From Syntrophomonadaceae bacterium (GTDB taxonomy: Bacteria; Bacillota; PH28-bin88): a stretch of DNA of 64,000 bases. Both the position numbers and the translations under genes were made by a program. The stretch covers positions 201,460 to 265,459 of the forward strand of contig JAGXSE010000009.1 in assembly GCA_018333865.1 (NCBI GenBank). The letters are read 5' to 3'. Shown here one piece after another: positions 34,900-43,392 of the stretch (position 1 is its first letter; each line of letters begins with the position of its first letter). The notes under the pieces are model-generated. The model was not told where the DNA came from and did no database searches. It saw nothing but the letters and a program-made list of their open reading frames with translations.

Positions 34900-35012
34900 T
34901 TTTTTTCCATAGGGCCTTAAAATTCTTGATGTAACCCCTCTTGCCTTCTTGTACCACTAATAGCATCCCCTGACAGCCCAACTCTATGCATGGCGCAATT
35001 TTTTTCGAGCAA

Positions 35013-35042
35013 TAAAAAAACGCCCCCATCGAATGGAGGCGT
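35013..35042 (-). terminator. prsA-like gene terminator
   Basis: On the minus strand ACGCCTCCAT-TCG-ATGGGGGCGT (one mismatch) is followed by TTTTTTT, just beyond the stop at 35049. Confidence 0.88.
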
Positions 35043-35048
35043 GACAGG

Positions 35049-36035
35049 CTATTTTTTTTCGATCACGGCTTCCGACTTTAACTTCTCATAATAATCGCTG
35101 AACACCTGGTTCTTTTTGTTGGCAAGGAGCATTCCTTCAACCTGGCCTTTCAGGTCGTCAAAGGAATCTCGCTTATCCTCAACCTTAATAATGTGATAGC
35201 CGAAGGAAGACTTAACCGGTGTCTGACTGAAGGCACCCTTCTCCAATAAAAAGGCCCCGGCCACAAATTCCGGCACAAAATTAGGATCATCCCTGGTGAA
35301 AAAATGGTCCAGCAAACCGCCGGCAGCCGCCGAACCCGGATCTTCAGATTTTTCTTTGGCCATTGCCGCAAAATCGGCGCCTTTTTTCAGTTCTTGAATT
35401 GCTTTATTAGCTTTATCCAAGGCTTGTTTTATTTCTTCCTCAGTAGCTAATCCTTCCCGGGCCATAAACAGGATATGCCTGACTCTGATCTGGGTTAACC
35501 TGTCCCGGTTTTGCTCAAAGTACTCCTTTACTTCCTGCGGAGCAACAACGACAGGATCAGTGATCTTCTTGTACAGGGCATCCTGCCAAAGCACCATCCG
35601 GATTTTTTCCTTCAATTTTTCCTCTGTCAGGTTCTGGGCTTTTAAAGCCTCCTGGTAGACTTCGGGCGGCATTCCAGCTTTAATGGATTTGAGTTGTTCC
35701 TCCACATCCTGATCAGCTACGGCAAGCCCTTCTTTCTTGGCTGCCTGGAGGAATAAGGCTTCCTCAATCAACTGGTCAAGAGCGTCTTTTCGTATTTCCT
35801 CTAAAATAGGCTGATGCGCTGGACTGGTTAGATCAAGACCTTGCCTTGTTGCATAGTTCTTAAATTCCTCCATCCTTTCAGCCAACTGCCCCTCAGTTAT
35901 AGCAACACCGTTTACAGTTGCTACTGCTCCCTTAGATCCGGTATTATTTGCCCTATGCCAGCTGTAGCCTATTGCCGCCAGGGAAACTAAAAGCACAACA
36001 ATTAGTATAATAGCCACTTTTTTGTACTTACCCAC
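35049..36035 (-). CDS. prsA: PrsA/SurA-type peptidyl-prolyl isomerase (foldase)
   Basis: Extracytoplasmic foldase of about 328 residues from the GTG at 36035. It has an N-terminal membrane anchor (KYKKVAIILIVVLLVSLAAI), no lipobox Cys, a SurA-like chaperone region (about 40-170; VNGVAITEGQLAERMEEF) and a parvulin PPIase domain (about 185-290) with VRHILFMAREG and SSFGYHIIKVEDK. Unlike Bacillus PrsA it seems to be a membrane-anchored protein rather than a lipoprotein. It lies between mfd and spoVT, a common position in Peptococcaceae. The frame is open 25 codons farther upstream; GTG is chosen for its purine-rich site and for the anchor. Confidence 0.88.
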   Translation of the reverse strand: MGKYKKVAIILIVVLLVSLAAIGYSWHRANNTGSKGAVATVNGVAITEGQLAERMEEFKNYATRQGLDLTSPAHQPILEEIRKDALDQLIEEALFLQAAKKEGLAVADQDVEEQLKSIKAGMPPEVYQEALKAQNLTEEKLKEKIRMVLWQDALYKKITDPVVVAPQEVKEYFEQNRDRLTQIRVRHILFMAREGLATEEEIKQALDKANKAIQELKKGADFAAMAKEKSEDPGSAAAGGLLDHFFTRDDPNFVPEFVAGAFLLEKGAFSQTPVKSSFGYHIIKVEDKRDSFDDLKGQVEGMLLANKKNQVFSDYYEKLKSEAVIEKK

Positions 36036-36131
36036 AAGACCCCGCCTTCCTAATATTAAAAAACCTTGATCACAGTGAGCTACCTTTGCATTATTTGGCT
36101 CTAAGCTCATCCCATTATAACAGCACTGCCG

Positions 36132-39100
36132 CTAGCCGGCAAGGAGATTTATCTCTTTGAGAACACTTTCCACCAGCAGTAACAGTTCCAGCTGTGGGAT
36201 GCCGGCTGTTCTGATGGAAACAATTAGCCCCCCGGCAGTAGAAAAGGATAAGCGTTTAGGAAACAAAGCCGCAAGCCGCATCAGCTTATCTCCCCTAAGC
36301 TTAGATGAAGGACCGAATACCAGCTGGACCTCCCCTTTTTGCTGCTCCACCCGGGCTATTTCGATCGCCTTAGCCAAAGCCTTGACGCGGCCCATAGCCA
36401 TCAAATTGCGCACTTCCTTGGGAGCAGGACCAAAGCGATCCTCGGTTTCAGCCTCCAGGAACACCACCTCTTCCAGATTCTCTGCAGCCATCAAGCGCTG
36501 GTACACTTCGATTTTCAGCTGGGATTCCCGAATATACCCATCGGGGATATAGGCACTTACGCTGAGCTCCACTACCGGACCGGCAGGCTCCTGGCCGTGC
36601 TTAGGCTCTGTCGCCAGACCCTTGGCCTGCCGCAGCTCTTTGACGGCCTCCTCCAGGAGCTGGCAGTAAAGTTCAAACCCGACGGCCATCATATGGCCGT
36701 GTTGTTCCGAACCTAAAATATTGCCGGCACCCCGGATTTCCAGGTCCCGCATGGCTAACTTAAAACCGGAACCAAATTCGGTAAATTCCCGGATCGCCGA
36801 CAGCCGCTTCTCGGCCTGTTCGCTTAATACCCGATCCTTCCGGTAAGTAAAATAGGCGTAAGCCAACCGGTTGGTCCGGCCTACCCGCCCCCTGAGCTGA
36901 TAAAGCTGGGACAGGCCAAGGTGGTCTGCTTCGTCGACAATCAGGGTGTTGACATTGCTGATGTCCAGACCGTTTTCCACAATGGAGGTGCAGACCAGGA
37001 CATCAATATGGCCATCCATAAAGTCCAGCATTACCCGCTCAAGAAGCTCCTCTTTCATCTGTCCATGAGCCACCGCAATCCGGGCATCCGGCAGCAGCTC
37101 TTGCAGGTGCCTGGCCACCCGTTCCATGTCCAGGATCCGGTTATGGACAAAGAAAACCTGGCCTCCTCTGGCCAATTCCCGGCGGATGGCCTCTCGCACC
37201 AATTCGGGGCTGTATTCCACCACATAGGTCTGCACCGGAAACCGATCTTCCGGCGGGGTTTCGATCACGCTGATGTCCCGCACCCCGATCATGGACATAT
37301 AGAGGGTCCGGGGGATAGGAGTAGCTGTCAGAGTAAGCACATCAACATGATGGCAAAGCTGTTTCAACCGTTCTTTATGGGCAACGCCAAACCGCTGTTC
37401 CTCGTCCACTACCACTAAGCCAAGGTTTTTAAATTTTACATCGGCAGATAAAAGACGATGGGTGCCGATAACAATATCAATAGTGCCCAACTTCAGTCCT
37501 TTGACGGTTTCTTCCTGCTCCTTTTGGCTCCGAAAGCGGGATAACAGCCCCAAAGAAACAGGGAAGGCTTCCATTCGCTCTTTAAAGGTATGATAGTGCT
37601 GTTGGGCCAGGATTGTGGTTGGGACAAGCAGTGCTACCTGTTTACCGTCCATCACTGCTTTGAAAGCCGCCCGCAGGGCCACTTCTGTTTTGCCATACCC
37701 CACATCACCGCATAGAAGGCGGTCCATAGCCCGGGAAGATTCCATGTCTTTTTTTGCTGCTTCAATAGCCCGCAGCTGATCGGGAGTTTCGGTATAGGGA
37801 AACATGGCCTCAAAATCCCGCTGCCAGACCGTGTCCGGTGAAAATCTGTAACCAACAGCAGCCTCCCGGGCGGCATATAGAGCAAGAAGGTCATTCGCCA
37901 TAGCCTGAACCGATTCTTTTACCTTTTTCTTAGTCCTGGCCCACTCATTGCCTCCCAGCCGGTTTAACTTGGGACCATGGCCCTCTCCCCCGATATACTT
38001 TTGAATTGAAGAGATCTGCTCTGTCGGCACATAAAGGCGGTCTTCCCCCGCATACTGCACCACCAGATAGTCCTTGTCTATACCGCCGGCCTCCAGCTTT
38101 TCGATGCCCCGGTAACGCCCAATGCCGTGCTGGACATGGACCACATAGTCTCCCACCTTAAGGTCGGCAAAAGCAGCGATGCGGGAACCTTCTTTAAAGG
38201 ACCGGCGGGGCCTTTGGCGCTTTTGGCGGCCGAACATCTCGCTGTCGCTGATCATGACCAGTTTCCAAGGGGAAATTTCAAAGCCCTTGGATAGAGTATC
38301 CCAAAGAATAATTACCTGGCCCGGCAAGGGGCGGGCAGCCAGGTTCTCGACAACTGAGGCTTCCACGCCGTAATCCCACAAGGTATCTCGCAGCAAGGCC
38401 GCCCGCTTTTCATCGCCGGCAAGCAAGAGCACTGAATTCTTTGCCTGCCGCCAGTTTTTCAGTTCTTCCGCCAGCAATTCTGTTTTTCCCATAAATGGGT
38501 GCATTGCCTTGACGCTCATGCCGAGAGTATTCTGGGGGTTTAAGCCGGGAACCGCTTTAGGAAGAACTGAAAAACAGATCAAGGGCCGGCCTCTGACCAT
38601 ATCCATCATCTGAGAAAAATCGAGCCGGTGTTCAGCTTGAAGAGGCAGGGCGGCGCCTGTTTCCAGCAGATGACTGAAAAACTCCCCCGCTTCCATAGCA
38701 GACTGAGTTAAGGCTTCCTTGACCCGCCCCGGTTCCTCCACTGCGACTACCGGGCGGGAAGAAAAGTAGTCCCACAGGTCCGCAGGCTGAGGGTATAACA
38801 AATGCCGGAATTGGTCCAGTCCCTCATTCCAGACCCCTGCCGCAAGCTGCTCAAGGTACCCGGCAGTCTTTTCTTCCAGCCGCCAGGCTGCTTCCTGGGA
38901 GCCTCTTTTGAGGAGCCGTTTAACCTGCTGGGCTGCATCTTGAGCTAAACGGGCCCGGCACCGGGTGATCGCTTCGGGAGTCAGGAATACCTCCCGAGCA
39001 GGGTTAATAGCAGCCTCGCGCAGGTTTTCCATAGAACACTGGGAAACAGGGTCAAATACACGGATAGATTCGACCTCGTCATCAAAGAACTCGATCCGGT

Positions 39101-39653
39101 AGGGGTGGGGGCTGGTAAAAGGAAAGACATCAATAATGCCGCCCCGTACGCTGAAGCACCCCGGAATCTCCACCACCTCTGCCCGCTGGTACCCCAGGAA
39201 TACCAGTCCGGCTAGAAGAGAATCCCATTCCATCCTTTGGTTTAAGGCAAGCTGCAGAACTGCTTCTTTCCACTGAACAGGAGGCATTAAGGGCTGCATC
39301 AGGGCTGCGGCCGGCAAGGCCAGAAACCTGACCCGGCCGGCTAACACCCCTTCTAAAACCGAAATTCGCTGGGCAGCCAGGTCTGAACTTTTGGCATATA
39401 CCTCGCATGGCAGAATTTCATAAGGCGGCAGGTAGCCGGACTCTCCGTTGGACAGAAAAAAATTCATATCCAAAGATAACCTTTTTGCCTCTTCCAGCCC
39501 GGGGGTAATGGCTACCAGAGGCGCACCGGTCACCTCCATAATTCCCGCTAACCAAAGGGCGATCTGGGAACCGGAAAGGCCGGATACAGACTGAGTGTAG
39601 TTCCTGTCAATCCCCTCCTGGAGAGAAGCGAAAGCCGGAGTTCCTATTATCAA
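36132..39653 (-). CDS. mfd: transcription-repair coupling factor Mfd
   Basis: Removes stalled RNA polymerase from damaged DNA and recruits UvrA. 1,173 residues, full length. The N-terminal UvrB-like region (PPYEILPCEVYA) precedes the RNA-polymerase interaction domain (KVGDYVVHVQHGIGRYRGIE near residue 500). The translocase motor has Walker A CGDVGYGKTEVALRA, DEEQ box VVDEEQRFGVAHKE and motif VI region QLRGRVGRTNRLAYAYFT. The C-terminal TRCF domain is complete. The start is TTG in the frame given; a weak AGGGA precedes it. A good sigma-A promoter lies at 39804-39832, leaving a leader of about 145 bases. Confidence 0.96.
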   Translation of the reverse strand: MIIGTPAFASLQEGIDRNYTQSVSGLSGSQIALWLAGIMEVTGAPLVAITPGLEEAKRLSLDMNFFLSNGESGYLPPYEILPCEVYAKSSDLAAQRISVLEGVLAGRVRFLALPAAALMQPLMPPVQWKEAVLQLALNQRMEWDSLLAGLVFLGYQRAEVVEIPGCFSVRGGIIDVFPFTSPHPYRIEFFDDEVESIRVFDPVSQCSMENLREAAINPAREVFLTPEAITRCRARLAQDAAQQVKRLLKRGSQEAAWRLEEKTAGYLEQLAAGVWNEGLDQFRHLLYPQPADLWDYFSSRPVVAVEEPGRVKEALTQSAMEAGEFFSHLLETGAALPLQAEHRLDFSQMMDMVRGRPLICFSVLPKAVPGLNPQNTLGMSVKAMHPFMGKTELLAEELKNWRQAKNSVLLLAGDEKRAALLRDTLWDYGVEASVVENLAARPLPGQVIILWDTLSKGFEISPWKLVMISDSEMFGRQKRQRPRRSFKEGSRIAAFADLKVGDYVVHVQHGIGRYRGIEKLEAGGIDKDYLVVQYAGEDRLYVPTEQISSIQKYIGGEGHGPKLNRLGGNEWARTKKKVKESVQAMANDLLALYAAREAAVGYRFSPDTVWQRDFEAMFPYTETPDQLRAIEAAKKDMESSRAMDRLLCGDVGYGKTEVALRAAFKAVMDGKQVALLVPTTILAQQHYHTFKERMEAFPVSLGLLSRFRSQKEQEETVKGLKLGTIDIVIGTHRLLSADVKFKNLGLVVVDEEQRFGVAHKERLKQLCHHVDVLTLTATPIPRTLYMSMIGVRDISVIETPPEDRFPVQTYVVEYSPELVREAIRRELARGGQVFFVHNRILDMERVARHLQELLPDARIAVAHGQMKEELLERVMLDFMDGHIDVLVCTSIVENGLDISNVNTLIVDEADHLGLSQLYQLRGRVGRTNRLAYAYFTYRKDRVLSEQAEKRLSAIREFTEFGSGFKLAMRDLEIRGAGNILGSEQHGHMMAVGFELYCQLLEEAVKELRQAKGLATEPKHGQEPAGPVVELSVSAYIPDGYIRESQLKIEVYQRLMAAENLEEVVFLEAETEDRFGPAPKEVRNLMAMGRVKALAKAIEIARVEQQKGEVQLVFGPSSKLRGDKLMRLAALFPKRLSFSTAGGLIVSIRTAGIPQLELLLLVESVLKEINLLAG

Positions 39654-39803
39654 TTGAATCAGTCCCTGATGGCGGATTTAAGTCACCCCCAAAAATTTAA
39701 AAATCATATAAATAATCAGACAAACCCAAATAACGGGCGCCCGGGTAGGACCCCCACATCAAGGGTTTTTTAATATAAAACAGAAAGCCGGATAGCTGTA
39801 TAA

Positions 39804-39832
39804 ATTATATGCCTGTCATATAGTTCAGTCAA
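39804..39832 (-). promoter_or_regulatory. sigma-A promoter upstream of mfd
   Basis: The minus strand has TTGACT, a 17-base spacer and TATAAT, the best housekeeping promoter seen in the window. It lies between the PrsW-like gene and mfd and would serve mfd. Confidence 0.75.
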
Positions 39833-39894
39833 CCTCAAGGTTTAAAAATACATCATAATTACCTTTAATATTCTTCCGCAACATGGAAGCTATT

Positions 39895-40284
39895 TCATAT
39901 TCTCCCCGTCTGCGCCAGCACCCAGCGGTTCCAAGCCAGGTGAGCAGCTGTTGCGGCTGCCCATCCTCCCGGCCAAAAGCCGGTAATTCCGGTAACATAC
40001 AAAGCTACGGCGCCGAAGGCCGCATGGCCGGCTACTGCAACTAACCCGGCAGTCAATCCCGGCAGCCTTACCCCGCTCCTGAGTTCATAAGCCATTTCCA
40101 TCAGACCGAAGACAAGATGCACCGGCCAGATCGGTACTGCCGCTGCAACAGCAAGGCCGGTCTTTAGCATTTCTTCCACTGCAGGCACCAAAAAAAGGAT
40201 CGCCCGGTTGCCAAAGCGGCTGATCAGCCAGCGGTTAACCGCAAAAGCCAGAGCCGCCGCTAAACTTCCAACTAATATCAGCAT
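39895..40284 (-). CDS. very short PrsW-like intramembrane protease candidate
   Basis: A 129-residue, strongly hydrophobic protein with about four membrane segments. It carries, in order, the four motifs of the PrsW glutamic-type family: EExxK (VEEMLKT, residues about 36-42), FxxxE (FGLMEMAYE, about 59-67), HxxFG (GHAAFGAVALYVTG) and HxxWN (AAHLAWNRW). PrsW enzymes cut membrane anti-sigma factors, but are usually over 200 residues, so this is a minimal version. The start has GGAGGG nine bases upstream. It sits between pth and mfd, where Bacillus has the small anti-sigma gene fin. Assignment is by motif only; activity and target are unknown. Confidence 0.6.
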   Translation of the reverse strand: MLILVGSLAAALAFAVNRWLISRFGNRAILFLVPAVEEMLKTGLAVAAAVPIWPVHLVFGLMEMAYELRSGVRLPGLTAGLVAVAGHAAFGAVALYVTGITGFWPGGWAAATAAHLAWNRWVLAQTGRI

Positions 40285-40367
40285 TGAAACGCTCCCTCCG
40301 CCCCCAAAAGACCCCTTAACCCGGAAGAAATTCAGGCCGAAGGACCTCGCAATGACTCACTGCGATC

Positions 40368-40952
40368 TTATTTTCCTTGTTGGTCAGGCCGCCACGGGTT
40401 ATACTTATTCATAACCTCATCAACATCCTTTTGCAGCAGTTCATTCAGGGCGTCCACGGCCACCGGCAGAACCTGGCGCATAATCCCCCATTCTTCTTGG
40501 CTGAAGTCAGCGAGAACATAATCCGCCACAGCCCATTTTGCCGGAGGCCTGCCAATGCCCAACTTCAGGCGAATAAAATTACCAGCACCCAAATGCTCAA
40601 TAATCGAAGCAATTCCCCGGTGGCCGCCGGCCCCGCCTTTTGGCCTTATTCTCAACCGCCCTGGTTCTAAGTCCAGGTCGTCGGAAACCACTATTAATGA
40701 GCCCGGTTCCACCCCATACCATCTGAGCAGGGGAGCTACTGCTGTTCCGCTTAAGTTCATGAAAGTTTGGGGCTTGCAGAGCACCACCCTGATCCCCTCC
40801 AGCCGGCCCTCACCGATCAAGGCCCCGTGTTTTGTCCGGCTAACAGGGATACTTAGCCGGTCTGCCAGAAGATCCAGGGCCATAAAGCCCACATTGTGTT
40901 TGCTCGTCTCATAACGGGACCCAGGGTTGCCCAGGCCAACTACCATCTTCAT
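40368..40952 (-). CDS. pth: peptidyl-tRNA hydrolase
   Basis: Releases tRNA from peptidyl-tRNA that drops off the ribosome. At 194 residues it is normal. It starts MKMVVGLGNPGSRYETSKHN, which includes the catalytic His20 and conserved N10; the later signature KPQTFMNLSGTAVAPL and the catalytic Asp in VVSDDLDLEPG are present. GGGGGAGG precedes the ATG. It lies between a small membrane-protein gene and the PrsW-like gene, in the Bacillus-type prs-pth-mfd order but with a ger operon inserted after prs. Confidence 0.95.
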   Translation of the reverse strand: MKMVVGLGNPGSRYETSKHNVGFMALDLLADRLSIPVSRTKHGALIGEGRLEGIRVVLCKPQTFMNLSGTAVAPLLRWYGVEPGSLIVVSDDLDLEPGRLRIRPKGGAGGHRGIASIIEHLGAGNFIRLKLGIGRPPAKWAVADYVLADFSQEEWGIMRQVLPVAVDALNELLQKDVDEVMNKYNPWRPDQQGK

Positions 40953-41026
40953 CCAGGCCTCCCCCTATCTTCCTCATTTTTCTTCCTCATTATACAATAG
41001 GAGGCCGTGGGAATCAGTAAATTGCC

Positions 41027-41293
41027 CTAGAAAAGAATAAAATAATAGGCCTGCACTGTCAGGTAGCCCAGGGCTCCGATGCCCAGGTAAACCCATCCGC
41101 CAAGGCGGGCGATTTTGGCTTCCCGCTCTAACTGGCGTTCCGCCAACCCCCGGGCTACCATAAAGGTTGACCAGAGCCAGACAATTACCAGCAGCCCTAA
41201 AAAAGTCCAATCGAACCTGGCTTCCAAAACCCGCATCACTGCATCTGCCGGTGGCAGGGATAAATTAAGATTAAAAGGCAAAGCCTCCACCAC
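41027..41293 (-). CDS. small two-segment membrane protein, unknown function
   Basis: An 88-residue protein with two hydrophobic segments (about 30-48 and 66-87) joined by a charged turn, ARGLAERQLEREAKIARLGG. The layout resembles a family of tiny membrane proteins (CLC_0170 type) often found next to germination genes; this likeness is from memory and tentative. The start is uncertain: the GTG at 41293 has no clear ribosome site, and the inverted-repeat element at 41302-41482 ends only eight bases before it, so the original leader was probably displaced. Confidence 0.55.
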   Translation of the reverse strand: MVEALPFNLNLSLPPADAVMRVLEARFDWTFLGLLVIVWLWSTFMVARGLAERQLEREAKIARLGGWVYLGIGALGYLTVQAYYFILF

Positions 41294-41301
41294 CTTTAGG
41301 T

Positions 41302-41482
41302 AGACAAGGGGACGGTTCTCCTGTCTTCAGATTGATCTGAATGATCCTAATTAAATACTATCAAGGCACGAGGTACTCAAGATAGTTCACAGCCACGTAG
41401 TGTTTTTAAACTATAGCTTGGATAAGTCTTCGAGAGCGCAATGCCTCAGACAAGAGCAGACAAGAGAACCGTCCCCTTGTCT
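41302..41482. mobile_element. MITE-like inverted-repeat element, copy 1
   Basis: 181 bp bounded by AGACAAGGGGACGGTTCTC and its exact reverse complement. The interior (for example ATACTATCAAGGCACGAGGT) matches copy 2 at 42014-42196 almost base for base. It encodes nothing. The GGGGACGGTTCTC end motif is common in short non-autonomous repeats of Clostridia. It lies precisely between the stop codon of one gene and the start of the next. Confidence 0.85.
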
Positions 41483-41485
41483 TCC

Positions 41486-41953
41486 TTAGCGCCCGCCGGC
41501 AGCAATCCTGCCGGCATGCATCACCCGGTAAAGGACAACCACCAGGCCAAAGTAGGCTAACCCCAGGAAAAAGGTAAAAAGCAGGTCCCAGCCGGTAAAG
41601 GTGACCAGACCCAAAAAAAGCAAACCCCAGTCGATCAGGAGCAATAACCCTGCAAAAGCACTGACATAAAAGGCCCGTTCGCCGGCTCCCCCAGGCAAAT
41701 ACTGGGCAAAAAGGATCACCAGGGCGGTATAGGCTACCGGCAGGAACAGTGGAATTCCGGCAATAGAAGGAAAAACAGGTGCGAACCGCCATAAGTCAAG
41801 GAAAGTTGAACCAACCAACTGGATTCCAAAACTCAAGGCCAGCCCTCCGGCCAGGCCAAGGGGAAAAAACTTTTTAATATTGTCCCGGGAAACGAAATAA
41901 TAAGCTGCCAGCCAGACCAGAAGAGCTATAGCCGGCCAAATTATCCACATCAT
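41486..41953 (-). CDS. integral membrane protein of unknown function
   Basis: A 155-residue protein with about five hydrophobic segments and a short charged loop (YYFVSRDNIKKFFPLGLAGG). The RDNIKKFFP loop followed by a LWRFAP segment recalls small membrane proteins (CBO0543-like) encoded near ger operons; this is tentative. The start MMWIIWPAIALLVW is preceded by GGAGTTGACCTGA, only a modest site. It lies between the two copies of the MITE-like element and downstream of gerC on the same strand. Confidence 0.55.
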   Translation of the reverse strand: MMWIIWPAIALLVWLAAYYFVSRDNIKKFFPLGLAGGLALSFGIQLVGSTFLDLWRFAPVFPSIAGIPLFLPVAYTALVILFAQYLPGGAGERAFYVSAFAGLLLLIDWGLLFLGLVTFTGWDLLFTFFLGLAYFGLVVVLYRVMHAGRIAAGGR

Positions 41954-42013
41954 TCAGGTCAACTCCTTAACAACATTTGCGCATTTTGTCAACCGCGCTA
42001 GCAAGTCACGGGG

Positions 42014-42196
42014 AGACATGGGGACGGTTCTCCTGTCTTTCTCCTGTCTTTAGATTGTTCAGAATGACCCTAAATTAAATACTATCAAGGCACGAGGTAC
42101 TCCAGATAGTTCACAGCCACGTAGTGTTTTTACACTATAGCTTGGATAAGTCTTCGAGAGCACAATGCCTCAGACAAGAGAACCGTCCCCTTGTCT
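42014..42196. mobile_element. MITE-like inverted-repeat element, copy 2
   Basis: Second copy of the element at 41302-41482, also about 180 bp, with one end slightly changed (AGACATGGGG) and a partial duplication of CTCCTGTCTTT. Its gerC-side edge carries an extra TAGACAAGGG, and the TAG of this extra unit is the gerC stop codon (42205-42207). The near identity of the two copies suggests recent spread or gene conversion. Confidence 0.85.
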
Positions 42197-42204
42197 ACCC
42201 TTGT

Positions 42205-43392
42205 CTATTTGCCGCTGCGCCTGATAAAGGCCTGGACATTGATGTCGACTGGCACATGGGGGAAGAGTTCTTCCTCCCACTCGTCCTTTACTTCTTGCCA
42301 CCAGTCCGGGTAGCGTTTTTCCACCTGGCGGCCAAAGCCCACAACATCCGCCCGGTACTCCCGCTGCAGTTTTACCAGAGCGGCTTCCATCCAAGTTTTA
42401 ACCTTGGCAGCCACTCTTTCTTCAATCTCCTGCAGGTAGCCGATTTCCATCGCCCGCTGCCGGCTCTGGTCTTCCGCCAGATCTCCTTCCAGCCAAACAT
42501 TGATGGCAAACCGCAGCTCTCCGTTCACCACCCGGGGCCAGCAATTGACCCGCACTCCGGCAATCCTGAAGATATGGCCTTCCTGCCTCAGGGTAACCGC
42601 CACAGCTCCCCCGCGCACCTCTCCCGTCAGGAAGCGGAGGCCGCTGGTCTCAAACTCGTCCAGCCAGCCCACGAGCCGGCTTCTTTTAAACACCCCGGCC
42701 CCGGCCAGTTTGGCCTCCTTTTCTGATCCCTCAATCCGTGCCAGGACGAAGGATTTACCTGTTTTCAGGGCTGGGTCGGCATCTCCCAGGTTGGAACGGG
42801 GAGGAAAGTGGGTAATATGGTGATCGTTTTCTGCCAGCCGGCTCAAATAAATTGATGTAATTGGCTCCTGGATTTGATTAATCGCAATAATTTCTCTTGC
42901 TTCTCCGGATGTTACAAAAAGGCGCACATTCCAGCGGAGGCGGGGGTTCCGCAGAAAAAAGTCGAGCGGCTTTTGCAGATCACGGCGGGCTAAATCTTCT
43001 CCCACCACAATTATCAGTAGTTTGTCCATGAAAGGCTGCCGGTAAACCCTGGTGGCAACTTCCCGGATGCCGGCAAAAATCGAGGGATTAAGAGTAGTGA
43101 TGTTATAGACCGGCTCCCCCTGCCCGCCACCCCCTTGTCCCCTCGCACCAAAACCGGCCTGCCCCGGGAGGACCTTCTGCAGGGTAATGGCATAGACGGG
43201 TTCCGCCTCTGGCCGCTCCTTGGCCAGATCCAGCCCGACACCCATGATAAATCCCCGTTCCTCGATCTCCCATCGGTCCCAGCACCCCGCCAGAAACAGG
43301 AGGGCTAAACAGGAAACCAGCAATAAGTATCTTAACCTGCTCTTTTTATCACTTCTTTCCGTTAGCCCTTTCGTCTGTCTCCTCTTTTGCAT
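42205..43392 (-). CDS. Ger(x)C-family spore germination lipoprotein
   Basis: C subunit of a GerA-type germinant receptor, about 395 residues. It is a lipoprotein: basic N-terminus, hydrophobic LRYLLLVSCLALLFLAG and lipobox Cys in AGCWDRWEIEERGF, where CWD is the classic GerAC start of the mature chain. Three-domain GerAC body follows (for example VYNITTLNPSIFAGIREVA). The ATG at 43392 has AAGGGGGG at good spacing; the frame also allows a GTG three codons upstream. It overlaps the gerB-type gene by 44 bases. The stop codon lies in an end-repeat of a MITE-like element, so the last residues may have been changed by insertion. Confidence 0.93.
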   Translation of the reverse strand: MQKRRQTKGLTERSDKKSRLRYLLLVSCLALLFLAGCWDRWEIEERGFIMGVGLDLAKERPEAEPVYAITLQKVLPGQAGFGARGQGGGGQGEPVYNITTLNPSIFAGIREVATRVYRQPFMDKLLIIVVGEDLARRDLQKPLDFFLRNPRLRWNVRLFVTSGEAREIIAINQIQEPITSIYLSRLAENDHHITHFPPRSNLGDADPALKTGKSFVLARIEGSEKEAKLAGAGVFKRSRLVGWLDEFETSGLRFLTGEVRGGAVAVTLRQEGHIFRIAGVRVNCWPRVVNGELRFAINVWLEGDLAEDQSRQRAMEIGYLQEIEERVAAKVKTWMEAALVKLQREYRADVVGFGRQVEKRYPDWWQEVKDEWEEELFPHVPVDINVQAFIRRSGK

